From the NCBI GenBank assembly GCA_001799675.1, contig MGTX01000004.1, positions 1 to 64,000 of the forward strand: a stretch of DNA of 64,000 bases, in the 5' to 3' direction. The notes beneath the pieces are model-generated. The model was not told the DNA's origin. It worked only from the letters and a program-made list of their open reading frames with translations, and made no database searches. The translations under genes and the position numbers were made by a program. Within the stretch, counting starts at the first letter, position 1. Each line of letters begins with the position of its first letter. The DNA comes from Elusimicrobia bacterium GWA2_66_18 (lineage in GTDB: Bacteria; Elusimicrobiota; Elusimicrobia; UBA1565; UBA9628). Below are positions 1-6,996 of this stretch, in pieces.

Positions 1-549
1 ATGGACGACGCGCTGCTCAACGGAGCAAGCCAAACTACTCAAGCTCGTCGGAGCGTCACGATTTCTGTAGTGGCTAAGAGCCCCGAAAGTCAGGATCAGG
101 GCGGTCTGCTCGTCAAAACTTTCCCGCGCGCCCAGGCTCCAGACCCGGGTTTTCAGGGCCAGTATCCCGGACTTCAAGGCGCCCCACCGCCTCGTCGTGC
201 GCAGATCGGGGCCGAAGCTCCGATCCATAAAATCCACGGCCGCGACATCCCGGACAATGCTCGCCTGTTGGTCAAACATCGCCTCCGTGAAGGAGGCGCC
301 TTCGCGGTAAAATCCCGCCGATATTCCCCGATGCAGCTGGAGGTCCCGCAACAGCTTCATGAGGGGCCGGCAATATTCGATACCAATCCTCTCCTTACGC
401 GTAAAGGCGATGATTTTATTGATCTCGCTGAACAGAAGGTATTGCGTCACGATGAGAGGTATGAGGATCATAAGTCCCATCAAGATCGCCTTCTGTCCGT
501 ACTTGAGCCTGTCGAGCAGCGCGACCGCCGGCTGGATGAGTCTTCTCAT
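1..549 (-). CDS. Membrane sensor protein, N-terminal part (cut by window edge)
   Basis: Reading the minus strand from an ATG at 549 gives 183 open codons that run off the left edge. The protein starts with a short basic segment and a membrane helix (about residues 15-36, QKAILMGLMILIPLIVTQYL), followed by FSEINKIIAFTRKERIGIEY and an LQLHRGIS segment. This pattern is seen in the periplasmic sensor region of some methyl-accepting chemotaxis proteins, histidine kinases and diguanylate cyclases, so a two-TM transmembrane sensor is likely. The output domain lies outside the window and cannot be named. It diverges from the GT9 gene at 765. An 11-nt C tract sits about 26 nt upstream of the start on the coding strand. 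The end of the visible part is less typical of the family than the start. Confidence 0.62.
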   Translation of the reverse strand, partial: MRRLIQPAVALLDRLKYGQKAILMGLMILIPLIVTQYLLFSEINKIIAFTRKERIGIEYCRPLMKLLRDLQLHRGISAGFYREGASFTEAMFDQQASIVRDVAAVDFMDRSFGPDLRTTRRWGALKSGILALKTRVWSLGARESFDEQTALILTFGALSHYRNRDAPTSLSSLACSVEQRVVH

Positions 550-574
550 CGCCGCCCCGTGACTATCGCGCGAA

Positions 575-585
575 GGGGGGGGGGG
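575..585. repeat. Homopolymer tract of 11 G (C on the minus strand)
   Basis: Eleven consecutive G residues lie in the intergenic region between the divergent sensor gene (start 549, minus) and the GT9 gene (765, plus). On the sensor's coding strand this is a poly-C run in the 5' region. An in-frame stop precedes it in the sensor frame. A change to 12 C would connect an upstream ATG to the sensor frame. Confidence 0.8.
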
Positions 586-752
586 AATTTGACGTTCATT
601 GAATCCAACTTAACATTTTTACTCCTCCGCAATCCGCAATAGTCGCACAAGCCGCCAACAGTCTCGCGGTCTATGCGACCGTCGGACTCATTTCTGGGCC
701 CATGGGAGCCTGTTGCGCTTGGGGATAGGCGGGGAAGGCCCTCGCTCAATGC

Positions 753-758
753 TAGAAT
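753..758 (+). promoter_or_regulatory. -10 box (TAGAAT) 6 nt before the GTG start at 765
   Basis: TAGAAT followed by CTCTCC and then GTG. The same 12-mer TAGAATCTCTCC precedes the transketolase start at 39260. The spacing puts the expected transcription start at or next to the start codon, so the mRNA is probably leaderless. No convincing -35 hexamer is visible. Confidence 0.55.
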
Positions 759-764
759 CTCTCC

Positions 765-1856
765 GTGGGACGGCTGCAAGCCCTCGGAAAGAGCGCGGAG
801 AAGGCGGGCAAGTCCCTGCTCCGCGAAAGTCTCGTGCGGCTGCTGCCCAGGCCGCGCCCCCCGGTAGGCCCGGTGGAACCGTCCTGCGTGCGCCGGGTCC
901 TCGCCGTGAGGCGCGACTCTCGCCTGGGAAACCTCCTGCTCCTGACCCCGTCTCTGCGGCTGATCAAGACCGCCTTTCCGGCCGCGCGCGTCGAGGTCCT
1001 GATCTCGCGGCGTTATGGCGACGCGCTGGCGCACAACCCCTGCGTGGCCGAGATCCTGACGGCCAAGGACCTGCCCGGCCTGCGCCTGCGCGGCTACGAC
1101 CTGGCCTTCGACTTTTCGCCCCAGCACGCCTTCTCCCTGTCGAGCGCCGCGTGGACCGCGCTCTCCGGCGCCAAGCGCCGAGTGGGCTTCGATCGCGGCG
1201 ACGCGGCCAAGTTCCTCGACGACCTCGTCGCCGTCTCCGCGGCGCGAGAGCACGAGACCGCCGGCCTGGCGCGCCTGGTCCGTCACGCCGCCCCCGCCGC
1301 GGCGCTGCCCCCGGATTCGGAACTGGCCACGGAATGGCACTTCGGCCCCGGAGAGAGGGAGGAGGGGGCGCGTATCTGGAAGAAGTGGGGGCTCGACCGG
1401 GAGACGGTCGCGCTCTTCCTGGGAGCGCGCGCGGAGAAGCGCCTCGCTCCCGAATGGTTCCTCGAACTTGGACGGCGACTGGCCGCGTCCGGCCGCAAGG
1501 CCGCGCTCGCGGCGGGACCGGCCGAGCGGGAGTTCTTGAAGGGCCTCTCCATCCCCGCGGGGATCGTGATCGCGCCGGAACTGCCCCTGCGGACGTTCGC
1601 CGCCGCGGTCGCCCAGGCCCGCGCGGTCCTCACCGCCGACACGGGCCCGATGCATCTCGCCGTCGCCGTGGGTGCGCCGACGGTCGAACTCTTTTCCCAT
1701 ACCGAGCCCTGGCGCTTCGGCTACGCCCACCGCCCGGGCCACCGCGTGTTGGAGACGCCGGGACGCCACCCGCGAGTCGACGAGGCGTGGTCGGCCCTGA
1801 CGGAGCTCCTGCGCCTGCCTAGATCCAGGGGCTCAGACGCCCGATGTGGCTCTTGA
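765..1856 (+). CDS. Glycosyltransferase family 9 (ADP-heptose:LPS heptosyltransferase-like)
   Basis: A 363-aa protein with the GT9 pattern: an N-terminal Rossmann half beginning VRRDSRLGNLLLLTP near residue 46 and the C-terminal nucleotide-sugar half containing LTADTGPMHLAVAVGAPTV near residue 290. GT9 enzymes transfer heptose or related sugars from ADP-activated donors to lipopolysaccharide core on the inner face of the cytoplasmic membrane. The N-terminal 45 residues are a basic extension before the usual family start. The GTG start at 765 is chosen because a TAGAAT box ends 6 nt upstream. The gene converges on, and overlaps by 38 bp, a second GT9 gene on the minus strand. The exact acceptor sugar cannot be read from sequence. 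Confidence 0.88.
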   Translation: MGRLQALGKSAEKAGKSLLRESLVRLLPRPRPPVGPVEPSCVRRVLAVRRDSRLGNLLLLTPSLRLIKTAFPAARVEVLISRRYGDALAHNPCVAEILTAKDLPGLRLRGYDLAFDFSPQHAFSLSSAAWTALSGAKRRVGFDRGDAAKFLDDLVAVSAAREHETAGLARLVRHAAPAAALPPDSELATEWHFGPGEREEGARIWKKWGLDRETVALFLGARAEKRLAPEWFLELGRRLAASGRKAALAAGPAEREFLKGLSIPAGIVIAPELPLRTFAAAVAQARAVLTADTGPMHLAVAVGAPTVELFSHTEPWRFGYAHRPGHRVLETPGRHPRVDEAWSALTELLRLPRSRGSDARCGS

Positions 1857-2829
1857 GCTTGGAATAGGCCTCGTCGACCGTCGTTTCCCGGCAGGACTCC
1901 CACTCCGGGCACACCGTACCGCCGTGCCGCGCCCCGCGCGGGCGCCACACCGCCTGAGTGTAACCGGCATAGAAGCCGAAGGTGGGCGCCTTCAGAGCCA
2001 CGGCCAGATGCGTGGTCCCGGTGATGTTGCAGACGAACAGGTCCATCTTCTGGAGCATCGCCCCGGCAACCCCCAGGCTTGCTGTCGGCAGGACCGGGAC
2101 CGGACGCTTGAGCGCGCGGACGATTGCCATAACTTTCTCGCGCTCTCCGGGGCCGCCCATGTAATAGACGCGCAAGGTGGGATCGTCGAGGAGGCGGTCG
2201 GTGAGCGCCGCGAACTTCTCCTCGGGCCAGCGGAAGGAGAAGCGGTCGAAGTTGCCGGGATGAATGAGGACCTTGAAGGAGCGCTCGCCTTGGACCATGA
2301 ACGAGGATAGCAGACCGTCGGCCTGCGCGCTGTCGGCAGGAAGCGTACGTAGTTCCAGCTCAGGGTCGTAAGGCGCTCCCAGGGCCGCGGCCAAGCGGGC
2401 GTAACGGTCGTACATATGCTCCGTGATGGCCGGCGCGGCGACGACTTGGTCGAAAACGCTCGGGCCCCGGACTTTGTCGAAGGCCACGCGCGCGCGGGCG
2501 CGCGTCGCGCGCGCGATGAGCATGGAGGTCTTGGAGAATGAGGAATTGAGGTCGATGAGCAGATCGCAGGGCTGGCTGAGCAGGCTCCAGGCAAGCGAAA
2601 GATGCCCGTCCACGCGGTGCGGCTTTTCAAGAACCGCCCAATCATCGATGAACGGAATCAGCGGCAGGACTTGAACGCTGCGCCAGCCGACCAGCAGGCG
2701 GATGCGGGCCTTGGGGAAGCGTCGGCGCAGAGCGCGCAGGAAGGGCGTAGCGACGATGACGTCGCCCACGCGACCGATGCAGAGGCAGGTGATGCGCGCG
2801 ATGGGCGCGCGTCCTAGATCCACTCTCAC
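1819..2829 (-). CDS. Glycosyltransferase family 9 (heptosyltransferase-like)
   Basis: A 336-aa GT9 protein. Near the N-terminus it has CIGRVGDVIVATPFLRAL, the family's GD-I-TP region, and near residues 275-295 NITGTTHLAVALKAPTFGFY, equivalent to the D-G-HLA donor-binding motif but with Thr-Thr replacing the usual Gly-Pro-Met. An ATG at 2838 is open in frame, but it lies inside the TATAAT promoter box (2837-2842). The GTG at 2829, 7 nt after the box, is therefore the better start. It is only distantly similar to its convergent neighbour at 765 in the parts compared, so it is probably not a recent duplicate. The likely role is addition of a core sugar to lipopolysaccharide at the inner membrane. 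Confidence 0.86.
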   Translation of the reverse strand: MRVDLGRAPIARITCLCIGRVGDVIVATPFLRALRRRFPKARIRLLVGWRSVQVLPLIPFIDDWAVLEKPHRVDGHLSLAWSLLSQPCDLLIDLNSSFSKTSMLIARATRARARVAFDKVRGPSVFDQVVAAPAITEHMYDRYARLAAALGAPYDPELELRTLPADSAQADGLLSSFMVQGERSFKVLIHPGNFDRFSFRWPEEKFAALTDRLLDDPTLRVYYMGGPGEREKVMAIVRALKRPVPVLPTASLGVAGAMLQKMDLFVCNITGTTHLAVALKAPTFGFYAGYTQAVWRPRGARHGGTVCPEWESCRETTVDEAYSKLKSHIGRLSPWI

Positions 2830-2836
2830 GCGAATC

Positions 2837-2842
2837 ATTATA
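2837..2842 (-). promoter_or_regulatory. -10 box (TATAAT) overlapping the upstream in-frame ATG
   Basis: TATAAT on the minus strand ends 7 nt before the GTG at 2829. The ATG at 2838 shares bases with this box, so it cannot be in the transcript if the promoter is real. Confidence 0.55.
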
Positions 2843-2906
2843 GCAGGCGCCCTCGCCCCTTGTTGCCGCCCCGCGCCGGCCGTATACTCCAGGGGGGCGC
2901 CCCGCC

Positions 2907-4016
2907 ATGCCTCAGACGAAGAGATTGCGCTGTCTCGACGCCTTTCGCGGCCTTACGGTCGCGGCAATGGTGGCGGTCAACTGCTCGGGCCGCGAGGAGG
3001 TCTACGCGCCCCTGGCCCACGCCGCCTGGCACGGCTGGTCGCTTGCCGACTTGGTCTTTCCGTCATTCCTGGTGGCACTCGGGGCCTCGGCGCTCTTCTC
3101 CTTCGAGGCGCGCCGGACCAAAGGGCAGGCCCCGTCCGACTTCGCCCGCTACGCCCTTTTGCGCGCCCTAGGCCTCTTCGCCCTGGGTATGCTCGTCGAT
3201 CTCGTCCTCTTCTCGACGCCCGGAGGCGCGCGCTGGCCCGGAGTCCTCCAGCGCATCGCCCTGTGCTCGCTCGGCGTCTCGGGCCTGCTCATCTTCGAGA
3301 AGCCGGCCGCGGAAGCATCCATCGCCTTGGGGCTGCTGGCCGGGTATTGGCTGGCGATGATGTACGTGCCGGTCCCCGGCCACGGCGCCGGCATCCTCAC
3401 GCCGGAAGGCAACCTCGCCTACTGGCTCGACCGGACGCTCTTCGCCGGACACACGAGCGATCCTCTGGGGGACGAGGAAGGGCTGCTCAGCACGCTTCCG
3501 GCCCTGGCCACGGCCCTGCTCGGGCTGTGCGCCGGGCGCAAGATCGCGCAGGACGGCCTCGAAACTCGCGCCGCGGCGCGCCTCGGCGTCCTCGGACTGG
3601 CGCTGGCGGCCTTGGGCGCGGTCTGGGGGCGCTTCTTTCCCGTCAACAAACACCTTTGGACGAGTTCCTACGCCCTCCTCTCCGGCGGGCTGGCCGTGGC
3701 GGGCTTGGGCGCGCTCGCGCTGACGATCGAAGGCAGGACAGCGCGCTGGGCCGCGCCCTTCGAGGCGCTCGGGCGGCACGCTTTGACGGCTTATATCCTC
3801 TCCGGCCTCCTCTACGGCATCCAGGAGTTCGTGGTCGTCCGCCTTCCCGACGGAGCGCAGGGCAACGTGAAGCTCTGGCTGGTGGCGCGACTCTTCGACC
3901 CCTGGCTGTCTGCGCGCGCGGCCTCGCTGGCCTACGCCCTCGCCTTCACCGCGCTCTGCGCGGCCGCCGCCGCGCTCTATGAAGCCCGCCTCACTCGTAG
4001 CGGAGGGCCTCGATAG
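2907..4016 (+). CDS. DUF5009/COG4299-type membrane acyltransferase (HGSNAT-like)
   Basis: A 369-aa polytopic membrane protein with about ten hydrophobic segments. The N-terminus RLRCLDAFRGLTVAAMVAVN and the following HAAWHGWSLADLVFPSFL match the family that includes heparan-alpha-glucosaminide N-acetyltransferase. Members are thought to move acetyl groups from cytoplasmic acetyl-CoA to sugars on the outer side of the membrane. The conserved His of HAAWHGW is present. The ATG at 2907 has a GGGGGGC-rich ribosome-binding region and a TATACT box 18 nt upstream, so this gene is not leaderless. Its 3' end overlaps the convergent MacB gene by 26 bp. Neighbouring GT9 genes suggest cell-envelope glycan modification, which is inference. 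Confidence 0.82.
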   Translation: MPQTKRLRCLDAFRGLTVAAMVAVNCSGREEVYAPLAHAAWHGWSLADLVFPSFLVALGASALFSFEARRTKGQAPSDFARYALLRALGLFALGMLVDLVLFSTPGGARWPGVLQRIALCSLGVSGLLIFEKPAAEASIALGLLAGYWLAMMYVPVPGHGAGILTPEGNLAYWLDRTLFAGHTSDPLGDEEGLLSTLPALATALLGLCAGRKIAQDGLETRAAARLGVLGLALAALGAVWGRFFPVNKHLWTSSYALLSGGLAVAGLGALALTIEGRTARWAAPFEALGRHALTAYILSGLLYGIQEFVVVRLPDGAQGNVKLWLVARLFDPWLSARAASLAYALAFTALCAAAAALYEARLTRSGGPR

Positions 4017-5970
4017 GGGACAGCAGCGAGGCCTTTCGGGCGGGCCAGAAGCCGAAGAGGATGCCCACTCCGGCGGAGAAGAAGAAGGCCAGCACGAGGG
4101 ACTGGGGCGTGACGATGGCGGCCCAGCCCGCCCAGGTCGATAGGCCGAAGGCGATGGCCATGCCGAGGAGGATTCCCATCAGGCCTCCGCAGGTGGACAA
4201 GGCGGCGGCCTCGATCAAGAACTGTATGAGGACCGCGCGGCGCGTGGCGCCGATGGCCTTGCGCAGGCCGATCTCGCGCGTGCGTTCGGAAACCGAGACC
4301 AGCATGATGTTCATGATGCCGATGCCGCCCACGATCAGCGAAATCGCGGCCACGATGCCCAGCAGCAGCGAGAAGATCTTCGAGGTGCCGGAGAGCGCCG
4401 CCTGGATTTCAGCCATGTTACGAAGCATGAAGTCGTCGTCCTTGTAGTCGGGCAGCCGATGGCGTTTGCGCATCACCGAGCGGACGGCCGCGATGACGGC
4501 GTCGGTATCGTCCGGCGAGGCGGCCTCGATGCTGACCACGCTCAGGTACTGGCGCCCCAGCACGCGCTTCATGGCGGTCTTCAGAGGAATGATGATGACG
4601 TCGTCCTGGTCGCGGAAACCGCTCGAACCCTTGCGCGTGAGCACGCCGATAACCCTGAACTTGATGTGCTCGATGTTGATCGAGCGGCCGACGGGGTCCT
4701 GGTCGCCGAACAGATTCGTGGCGACGGTCGGCCCCAACACCGCGACGCGAGCCATGCTCTCGTCGTCCTCGGCCGTGAAGAAACGGCCGTAGAAAGGCGT
4801 GGAGTTGCGCATCTGCTCGTACTCCGGCATGGCCCCCGTCAGGTTGGTGTTGACGTTCTTGTCGCCGAAGACGACCTGGACGCTGCCGCTGACCTCGCCG
4901 GCCGTGCGCGCGATGCCCGGATGGGCGCGAGCGATCATCACCGCGTCGTCGAGCGTCAGGCGACTGAACGACCCCTGGGCGCCGCGCGGGCCGCCGGCGG
5001 TCCGGGGGGAGACGGGGAAGAGCATGATGAGGTTCGAGCCGAGTCCGGAGAGCTGGGTCTCCACCGACTTCTGCGCGCCCTTGCCGACGGCGAGCATCGC
5101 GATGACGGCCGTCACGCCGATGAGGATGCCGAGCATCGAGAGCGCGCTGCGCAGCTTGTTGGCGCGGATGGCGCCCAAGGCCGAACGAACGTGCTCGATA
5201 AGTTCCTCGCCGCTGAGCTCCCGGATCGCAGGCGCCTGGGCGAGGACCTCGGCCTGCCGGGCGGCGGACTGCCCGTGGCCGCCGCGCGGCGAGGGGTTCG
5301 CCTCGTCGCAGACGATGACGCCGTCCTTGAGTTTGATGATGCGCTTGGCGTAGGCCGCGATGTCCGGCTCGTGGGTGACCATCACGACCGTGATGCCGGA
5401 GCGGTTCAGATCGATGAGGCGACCCAGGATCTCCTCGGCCTGCGCGGAGGCGAGGTTCCCGGTCGGCTCGTCGGCGAAGATCAAGCGCGGCCGGTTGATC
5501 AGGGCCCGGGCGATGGCGACGCGCTGCTGCTGGCCGCCGGACAGCTGGTTCGGAGCGTGGTCCAGGCGGTCGCCGAGGCCCACCTCGCGCAGGACCTCTG
5601 CCGCCCTCCGCGCGCGGCCAGGCTCGCCGGTGTAGAGCATGGGCAGGCCCACGTTGTCTTGCGCGCTGGTGCGCGCCAGGAGGTTGAACATCTGGAAGAC
5701 GAAGCCGATGGTGCGCGAGCGCAGGGCCGCGCCCTCGTCGTCGCTCAGGCGCGAAACGTCCAATCCGAGGAGCCGGTAGGAGCCGGAGCTGGGACGGTCG
5801 AGCAGGCCCAGGATCTGCATGAGCGTGGACTTGCCGGAGCCCGAGGGGCCCATGATGGCGACGAACTCGCCCGCCTCGATGCGCAGGGCTACGCCCTTGA
5901 GGACGTCCAGGCTGCCGCCGCCAACGAAGTAAGTCTTCGTGACCCCGGAGATCTCGATGAGAGGCGGCAC
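3991..5970 (-). CDS. macB: MacB-family ABC transporter (fused ATPase and permease)
   Basis: 659 aa, the usual MacB length. The order is ABC ATPase (residues 1-235), a linker, one TM (about 285-305), a large periplasmic domain, and three C-terminal TM segments ending in SPIEALRYE. Walker A is GPSGSGKST, the signature is LSGGQQQRVAIARAL and Walker B is LIFADEPTG. The D-loop reads GNLASAQ where MacB/LolD proteins normally have GNLDS. The GTG start at 5970 has AGAGGT upstream and lies 8 nt after the stop of the membrane-fusion gene. MacB proteins act as mechanotransmitters that push drugs, toxins or lipoproteins through MacA and TolC. Here it is the last gene of the TetR-headed efflux operon. The open frame upstream of 5970 is a shadow of the MFP gene. 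Confidence 0.9.
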   Translation of the reverse strand: MPPLIEISGVTKTYFVGGGSLDVLKGVALRIEAGEFVAIMGPSGSGKSTLMQILGLLDRPSSGSYRLLGLDVSRLSDDEGAALRSRTIGFVFQMFNLLARTSAQDNVGLPMLYTGEPGRARRAAEVLREVGLGDRLDHAPNQLSGGQQQRVAIARALINRPRLIFADEPTGNLASAQAEEILGRLIDLNRSGITVVMVTHEPDIAAYAKRIIKLKDGVIVCDEANPSPRGGHGQSAARQAEVLAQAPAIRELSGEELIEHVRSALGAIRANKLRSALSMLGILIGVTAVIAMLAVGKGAQKSVETQLSGLGSNLIMLFPVSPRTAGGPRGAQGSFSRLTLDDAVMIARAHPGIARTAGEVSGSVQVVFGDKNVNTNLTGAMPEYEQMRNSTPFYGRFFTAEDDESMARVAVLGPTVATNLFGDQDPVGRSINIEHIKFRVIGVLTRKGSSGFRDQDDVIIIPLKTAMKRVLGRQYLSVVSIEAASPDDTDAVIAAVRSVMRKRHRLPDYKDDDFMLRNMAEIQAALSGTSKIFSLLLGIVAAISLIVGGIGIMNIMLVSVSERTREIGLRKAIGATRRAVLIQFLIEAAALSTCGGLMGILLGMAIAFGLSTWAGWAAIVTPQSLVLAFFFSAGVGILFGFWPARKASLLSPIEALRYE

Positions 5971-5978
5971 TTGACCTC

Positions 5979-6995
5979 TTATTTCCCGGCCGCCGCCGCG
6001 GGCCTCTTCGGCTTCGGCGCCGTGCCCTCGCCGGCGCCGCCGCCGCGCATGCCGCGGCTCATGAAGGACAGCGGGCTCGACTCGGGCGCCTTCTGGGCGA
6101 CGTACTTGCCTTGCGGCAGGAGGACCTTGTCTCCGAGCGCGACTCCGTCCAGGATTTCGACTTGCTCGTCGGTCTCGAGGCCGACCCTCACCTCGCGGGT
6201 GACGGGCTTGCCGTCCGGACCGGGGGGAAGACTCACCACGCGCTTGCCGCCGGGCATATCGTTCACCGCCGCCGCGGGCAGCAGCAGCGCGTCTTCCTTG
6301 CGGGCGACCAGGAAGCTGACGTTGGCCGTCATCTGAGAACGGAAGAAAGGGGGAAGCTGGTCGGGGCGGACCTTCACGCCGTAGGTGATGACGTTGGAGA
6401 CGTTCTTGCCCTCGAAGAGGATGTCGTAAACCTTGCCTTGCGTCCATCGGTCGGGGTAGGCGTCGAGCCGCACGCGCGCCTTCTGAGCGATCTTGATCTT
6501 GCCGATGTCCGACTCGTCGACCTGGGCGTTGACGATGAGGGTGTCGGCCACAGCGAAGAGCACGGCGCCGGCGCTCACGGCCTCGCCCACGACCACGTTG
6601 CGCAGGATCACCTCGCCCGGAAGGGAGGACACGATCGGCGTCGGTTTGTAGGCATCCTGCCACTTCTTGAGTTCCTCCGGCCCCTGCGCGAGGGCCGCGT
6701 CGAGAATCGCGGTGCGGTCGGTGGAACTCATCCACGCGACGATCTGCCCCGCGCTCACCCGGTCGCCTTCGTCGACGAGAAGCTTCTCGATGCGGCCGCC
6801 CACGGGAGACTTGACCTCGACGCGGTTCATGGGCGCGACGAAACCGCTCGCGTCGACCGCCTGCTCGATGGGCCCGCGCTGCGCCGAAACTATTCTCGCG
6901 GCGGGATCTCGGCGCTCCTTGCGTCCCTTGCGCGCCCATGCGGCCGCGCCCAGAATGACGGAGACAACGGCCACAGTGATCATCGTTCGCTTCAT
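5979..6995 (-). CDS. Periplasmic membrane-fusion protein (MacA/HlyD family)
   Basis: 338 aa. An N-terminal signal/anchor helix (residues 4-20) is followed by the lipoyl half-motifs VEVKSPVGGRIEKLLVDEGD and LPGEVILRNVVVGEAVSAG, a beta-barrel domain and a Gly/Pro/Lys-rich tail. The segment between the lipoyl halves is short, so there is no long alpha-helical hairpin of the classic MacA or AcrA type. It bridges the inner-membrane pump to TolC. It starts 1 nt after the stop of the MFS-TolC gene and ends 8 nt before MacB, so MacB is the obvious partner. Because no other adaptor is encoded in the operon, it may also serve the RND pump (inference). Confidence 0.88.
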   Translation of the reverse strand: MKRTMITVAVVSVILGAAAWARKGRKERRDPAARIVSAQRGPIEQAVDASGFVAPMNRVEVKSPVGGRIEKLLVDEGDRVSAGQIVAWMSSTDRTAILDAALAQGPEELKKWQDAYKPTPIVSSLPGEVILRNVVVGEAVSAGAVLFAVADTLIVNAQVDESDIGKIKIAQKARVRLDAYPDRWTQGKVYDILFEGKNVSNVITYGVKVRPDQLPPFFRSQMTANVSFLVARKEDALLLPAAAVNDMPGGKRVVSLPPGPDGKPVTREVRVGLETDEQVEILDGVALGDKVLLPQGKYVAQKAPESSPLSFMSRGMRGGGAGEGTAPKPKRPAAAAGK

Positions 6996-6996
6996 C

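Noticed and set aside
1-642. Plus-strand ORF beginning with ATG at base 1
   Set aside because: It is antisense to a minus-strand frame (549 to 1) with clear membrane-sensor coding character. The plus frame has no domain-like sequence.
5971-6939. N-terminal extension of MacB reading through the membrane-fusion gene
   Set aside because: The extra frame is an Arg/Gly-rich shadow of the MFP gene. MacB family length and a ribosome site fix the start at 5970.
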